Origin: Syntrophaceae bacterium PtaB.Bin038
Lineage (GTDB): Bacteria > Desulfobacterota > Syntrophia > Syntrophales > UBA2192
DNA length: 7,621 nt
Direction of reading: 5' to 3'
Assembly (NCBI GenBank): GCA_002067855.1
Contig: MVQS01000403.1
Location: forward strand, 1 to 7,621
Positions 6,121 to 7,621 of this stretch are shown one piece after another (within the stretch, counting starts at the first letter, position 1; each line of letters opens with the position of its first letter). The position numbers and the translations under genes were made by a program. The notes beneath the pieces are model-generated. The model searched no databases. It was not told where the DNA came from and saw nothing but the letters and a program-made list of their open reading frames with translations.

Positions 6121-6392
6121 GCGACCTCAAGGCAAAGCTGGGCCTGAACGTTTTCAAGCCGCTTCCCTCCCCCCACATCCGGATCCGGCCGGGAATGGAG
6201 CGCGACCCGCGGCTGAAGGCGGCCGTGAGGGCCTGCCCGGCGGGCCTGTACGCGGAGGGCGCCGACGGGGTCATCACGCTGACGATCGACGGCTGCCTCG
6301 AGTGCGGCACCTGCCGCATCGCCTGCGGCACCGCGGTGCTCGAGTGGGGCTACCCCGAGGGAGGGGGCGGTATTCAGTACCGGTTCGGATAA
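6117..6392 (+). CDS. fixX: FixX-type ferredoxin partner of FixC
   Basis: A 91-residue ferredoxin-like protein that supplies the iron-sulfur centre of the ETF:quinone oxidoreductase. Cys40 lies in RACPAGLY. The cluster motif CLECGTCRIAC gives Cys60, 63, 66 and 70, followed by the family tail WGYPEGGGGIQYRFG. It starts inside the fixC stop (ATGA), so translation is coupled and the two subunits should be made in equal amounts. In mitochondrial and some bacterial ETF-QO enzymes these two parts are one fused polypeptide; here they are separate. No fixA or fixB (ETF) gene is visible in the window, so the donor flavoprotein must be encoded elsewhere or past the edge. Confidence 0.95.
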   Translation: MSDLKAKLGLNVFKPLPSPHIRIRPGMERDPRLKAAVRACPAGLYAEGADGVITLTIDGCLECGTCRIACGTAVLEWGYPEGGGGIQYRFG

Positions 6393-6401
6393 CGGCAACG
6401 A

Positions 6402-6429
6402 TTTTGAATTTTGAGTGTTGAGTTTTGAA
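6402..6429. repeat. Array of four 7-base repeats, left arm
   Basis: Four head-to-tail units of consensus TTTTGA(A/G) on the plus strand, the third reading TGTTGAG. The array begins 9 bases after the fixX stop. It pairs with the reversed array at 6498-6525: about 23 of 30 positions match across the arms. Confidence 0.75.
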
Positions 6430-6497
6430 TGAACACCACCGGGCTTTTCGCCTGAAAGGAAAAGGGCATCAAGTCCGGAAATATCCATACAATCGTT

Positions 6498-6525
6498 TTC
6501 AAAACTCGAATTTCAGAACTCAAAA
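6498..6525. repeat. Array of four 7-base repeats, right arm (inverted)
   Basis: Four 7-base units that on the minus strand read as degenerate TTTTGA(A/G), that is TTTTGAG, TTCTGAA, ATTCGAG and TTTTGAA. This is the mirror of the array at 6402-6429, and 68 bases of unrelated sequence lie between the arms. In an RNA the arms could form an imperfect long stem. The A+T-rich arrays contrast with the G+C-rich genes on both sides. Confidence 0.7.
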
Positions 6526-6530
6526 TTGGA

Positions 6531-6546
6531 GCAGGCCTTGGCCTGC
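6531..6546. promoter_or_regulatory. Palindrome just before the acyl-CoA dehydrogenase ribosome-binding site
   Basis: GCAGGC and GCCTGC flank a CTTG centre, giving a perfect 6-base inverted repeat that ends 7 bases before AAGGAGG. It could be an operator for a local regulator or a hairpin in the mRNA leader. No downstream T-run makes it a terminator, and no regulator gene is visible nearby. Confidence 0.4.
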
Positions 6547-6553
6547 GAGCCAG

Positions 6554-6560
6554 AAGGAGG
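6554..6560 (+). promoter_or_regulatory. Strong Shine-Dalgarno of the acyl-CoA dehydrogenase
   Basis: AAGGAGG six bases before ATG 6567. It fixes the start and predicts high expression, unlike the weak site of fixC. Confidence 0.85.
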
Positions 6561-6566
6561 GATGTC

Positions 6567-7621
6567 ATGAATTTCAAGCTGACCGAGGAACAGGAACTCA
6601 TCCGCAAAAACATCCGGGAATTCTGCGTGAAGAACGTGGAGCCCATCGCCGCGGAGATCGACGAGAAGGAGGCCCACCCCGCCGATCTCTTCAAGAAGCT
6701 CGCCGAGGGCGGATGGATGGGCATCCCCATCCCCGCGCAGTACGGCGGCTCGGGCTCGGACTACCTGACCAACGCCATCGTGGTGGAGGAGCTTTCGCGA
6801 TCGTGCTCCTCGACGGGGTTCACCGTGTCGATCCACGTGGGGATCGCCTGCATGCTGATCAACCTCTTCGGCACCGAGGAGCAGAAGAAAAAGTACCTCG
6901 TCCCCCTGGCGACGGGCAAGCACCTGGGCGCCTTCGTCCTCACGGAGCCGGGGGCCGGGACGGACGTCATGGCCGCCACGACGACGGCCGCGAAGGACGG
7001 CGATTTCTACGTCCTCAACGGCACGAAGACCTTCATCTCCAACGGGCCGCTGGCCGACACGTACCTCGTCTTCTGCTGGACCGACAAGGCGGCCGGCCGC
7101 AAGGGGATGAGTTCCTTCATCATCCCCAAGGGCACACCGGGGTTGAAGCCGGGCGAGCACTTCCACAAGATGGGCCTTCGCTCCTCGCAGACCTCGGAAG
7201 TCGTCTTCAAGGACTGCCGCGTGCCGAAGGAAAACCTGCTGGGCGCCGAGGGAGCGGGCATGGTCAACGCCGGGACGGCCTTCGACCACGGCCGCGTGGG
7301 CATCGCCGCGCAGGGCGTGGGCATTCTCCAGGCGGCCCTCGACGAGTCCATCCAGTACGCCAAGCAGCGGGTCCAGATGGGCAGCCCCATCGCCCGCCAC
7401 CAGGCCATCGCGTGGATGATCGCCGACATGGCGACGGACCTCCAGGCCGCGCGGTTCCTCACCTACTACGCCGCCTGGCTCAAGGACAACAAGCTGCCCT
7501 TCACCAAGGAGGCCTCCATGGCGAAGCTCTTCGCCGCCGAGAAGGCCATGCACCACACGACCAAGGCCGTCCAGATCCACGGCGGCTACGGCTACATCAA
7601 GGGGGCCAAGGTGGAGCGGCT
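6567..7621 (+). CDS. Acyl-CoA dehydrogenase, C-terminus cut by the window edge
   Basis: The first 351 residues of an FAD-dependent acyl-CoA dehydrogenase, which makes the 2,3-double bond in an acyl-CoA and hands electrons to ETF. The N-terminal helical domain begins FKLTEEQELIRKNIREFC. The middle beta domain carries the signature LTEPGAGTD (125-133) and LNGTKTFISNG (150-160). TSEVVFKDCRVPKENLLG (209-226) leads into the C-terminal helical domain, with QIHGGYGYIKG at 336-346. The usual catalytic glutamate of the short- and medium-chain enzymes lies in a YEGT-type motif just past the window, so it cannot be checked. The sequence reads like a short-chain/butyryl- or glutaryl-CoA-type enzyme, but chain length is not decidable. 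The gap and its own ribosome-binding site suggest it may have a separate promoter from fixCX, although all three probably serve one pathway. Confidence 0.94.
   Translation, partial: MNFKLTEEQELIRKNIREFCVKNVEPIAAEIDEKEAHPADLFKKLAEGGWMGIPIPAQYGGSGSDYLTNAIVVEELSRSCSSTGFTVSIHVGIACMLINLFGTEEQKKKYLVPLATGKHLGAFVLTEPGAGTDVMAATTTAAKDGDFYVLNGTKTFISNGPLADTYLVFCWTDKAAGRKGMSSFIIPKGTPGLKPGEHFHKMGLRSSQTSEVVFKDCRVPKENLLGAEGAGMVNAGTAFDHGRVGIAAQGVGILQAALDESIQYAKQRVQMGSPIARHQAIAWMIADMATDLQAARFLTYYAAWLKDNKLPFTKEASMAKLFAAEKAMHHTTKAVQIHGGYGYIKGAKVER

Noticed and set aside
6430..6470. Possible terminator hairpin (CTTTTC ... GAAAAG) after fixX
   Set aside because: The stem is six A+T-rich pairs with no following T-run, too weak to call.
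6513..7580. Minus-strand ORF of 355 codons opposite the acyl-CoA dehydrogenase gene
   Set aside because: It is a shadow of a strongly conserved gene. Its start lies inside the dehydrogenase gene and its end runs through the intergenic repeat arm.

Overview
The window reads as high-GC bacterial DNA. The most likely source is a syntrophic or anaerobic Desulfobacterota (Syntrophobacter/Syntrophus-like) genome. That placement is an inference from three things: a SynChlorMet-type radical SAM cassette, a FixC/FixX quinone-reducing pair next to an acyl-CoA dehydrogenase, and short A+T-rich tandem-repeat arrays in the gaps between genes. No RNA gene, CRISPR array or insertion sequence was found.

Minus-strand half (about 4324 down to 1). 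A sigma70-like promoter and a perfect Shine-Dalgarno drive a VapB/VapC-type antitoxin-toxin pair (4275-3678). After a 230-base gap comes a tight operon. It holds a GTG-started PqqD-like peptide-binding protein (ScmD, 3447-3163), a radical SAM/SPASM enzyme that does not look like the usual second enzyme of this cassette (3152-2133), a radical SAM/SPASM enzyme recognised as ScmE (2142-1030), and the N-terminal 337 codons of a polytopic GT-C-like membrane protein (1013 to the window edge). ScmD plus two radical SAM/SPASM enzymes is the layout of a RiPP (ribosomally made, modified peptide) maturation system. As I recall the family description, the substrate peptide of this system has never been identified. 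A 22-codon cysteine-containing ORF just upstream of scmD (3600-3532) is a weak but testable precursor candidate. The 3' end of the middle radical SAM gene runs through four 8-base repeats and carries an abnormal tail where the last SPASM cysteine should lie.

Plus-strand half (about 4344 to the end). A small MNT-type nucleotidyltransferase (4415-4726) stands without its usual HEPN partner; only an overlapping 8-codon ORF follows it. Then come fixC (4834-6120) and fixX (6117-6392), translationally coupled by ATGA. They should pass electrons from an electron-transfer flavoprotein to the quinone pool. A 174-base gap holds two facing arrays of 7-base repeats and a palindrome. It is followed by an acyl-CoA dehydrogenase (6567 to the edge), a likely electron donor to the same ETF/FixCX route in fatty- or aromatic-acid oxidation.

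The two halves diverge from the 4276-4414 intergenic region. The VapBC/MNT block (about 3680-4730) looks less G+C-rich than its flanks and resembles a small defence or stability module sitting between a peptide-modification cassette and a core-metabolism cluster.
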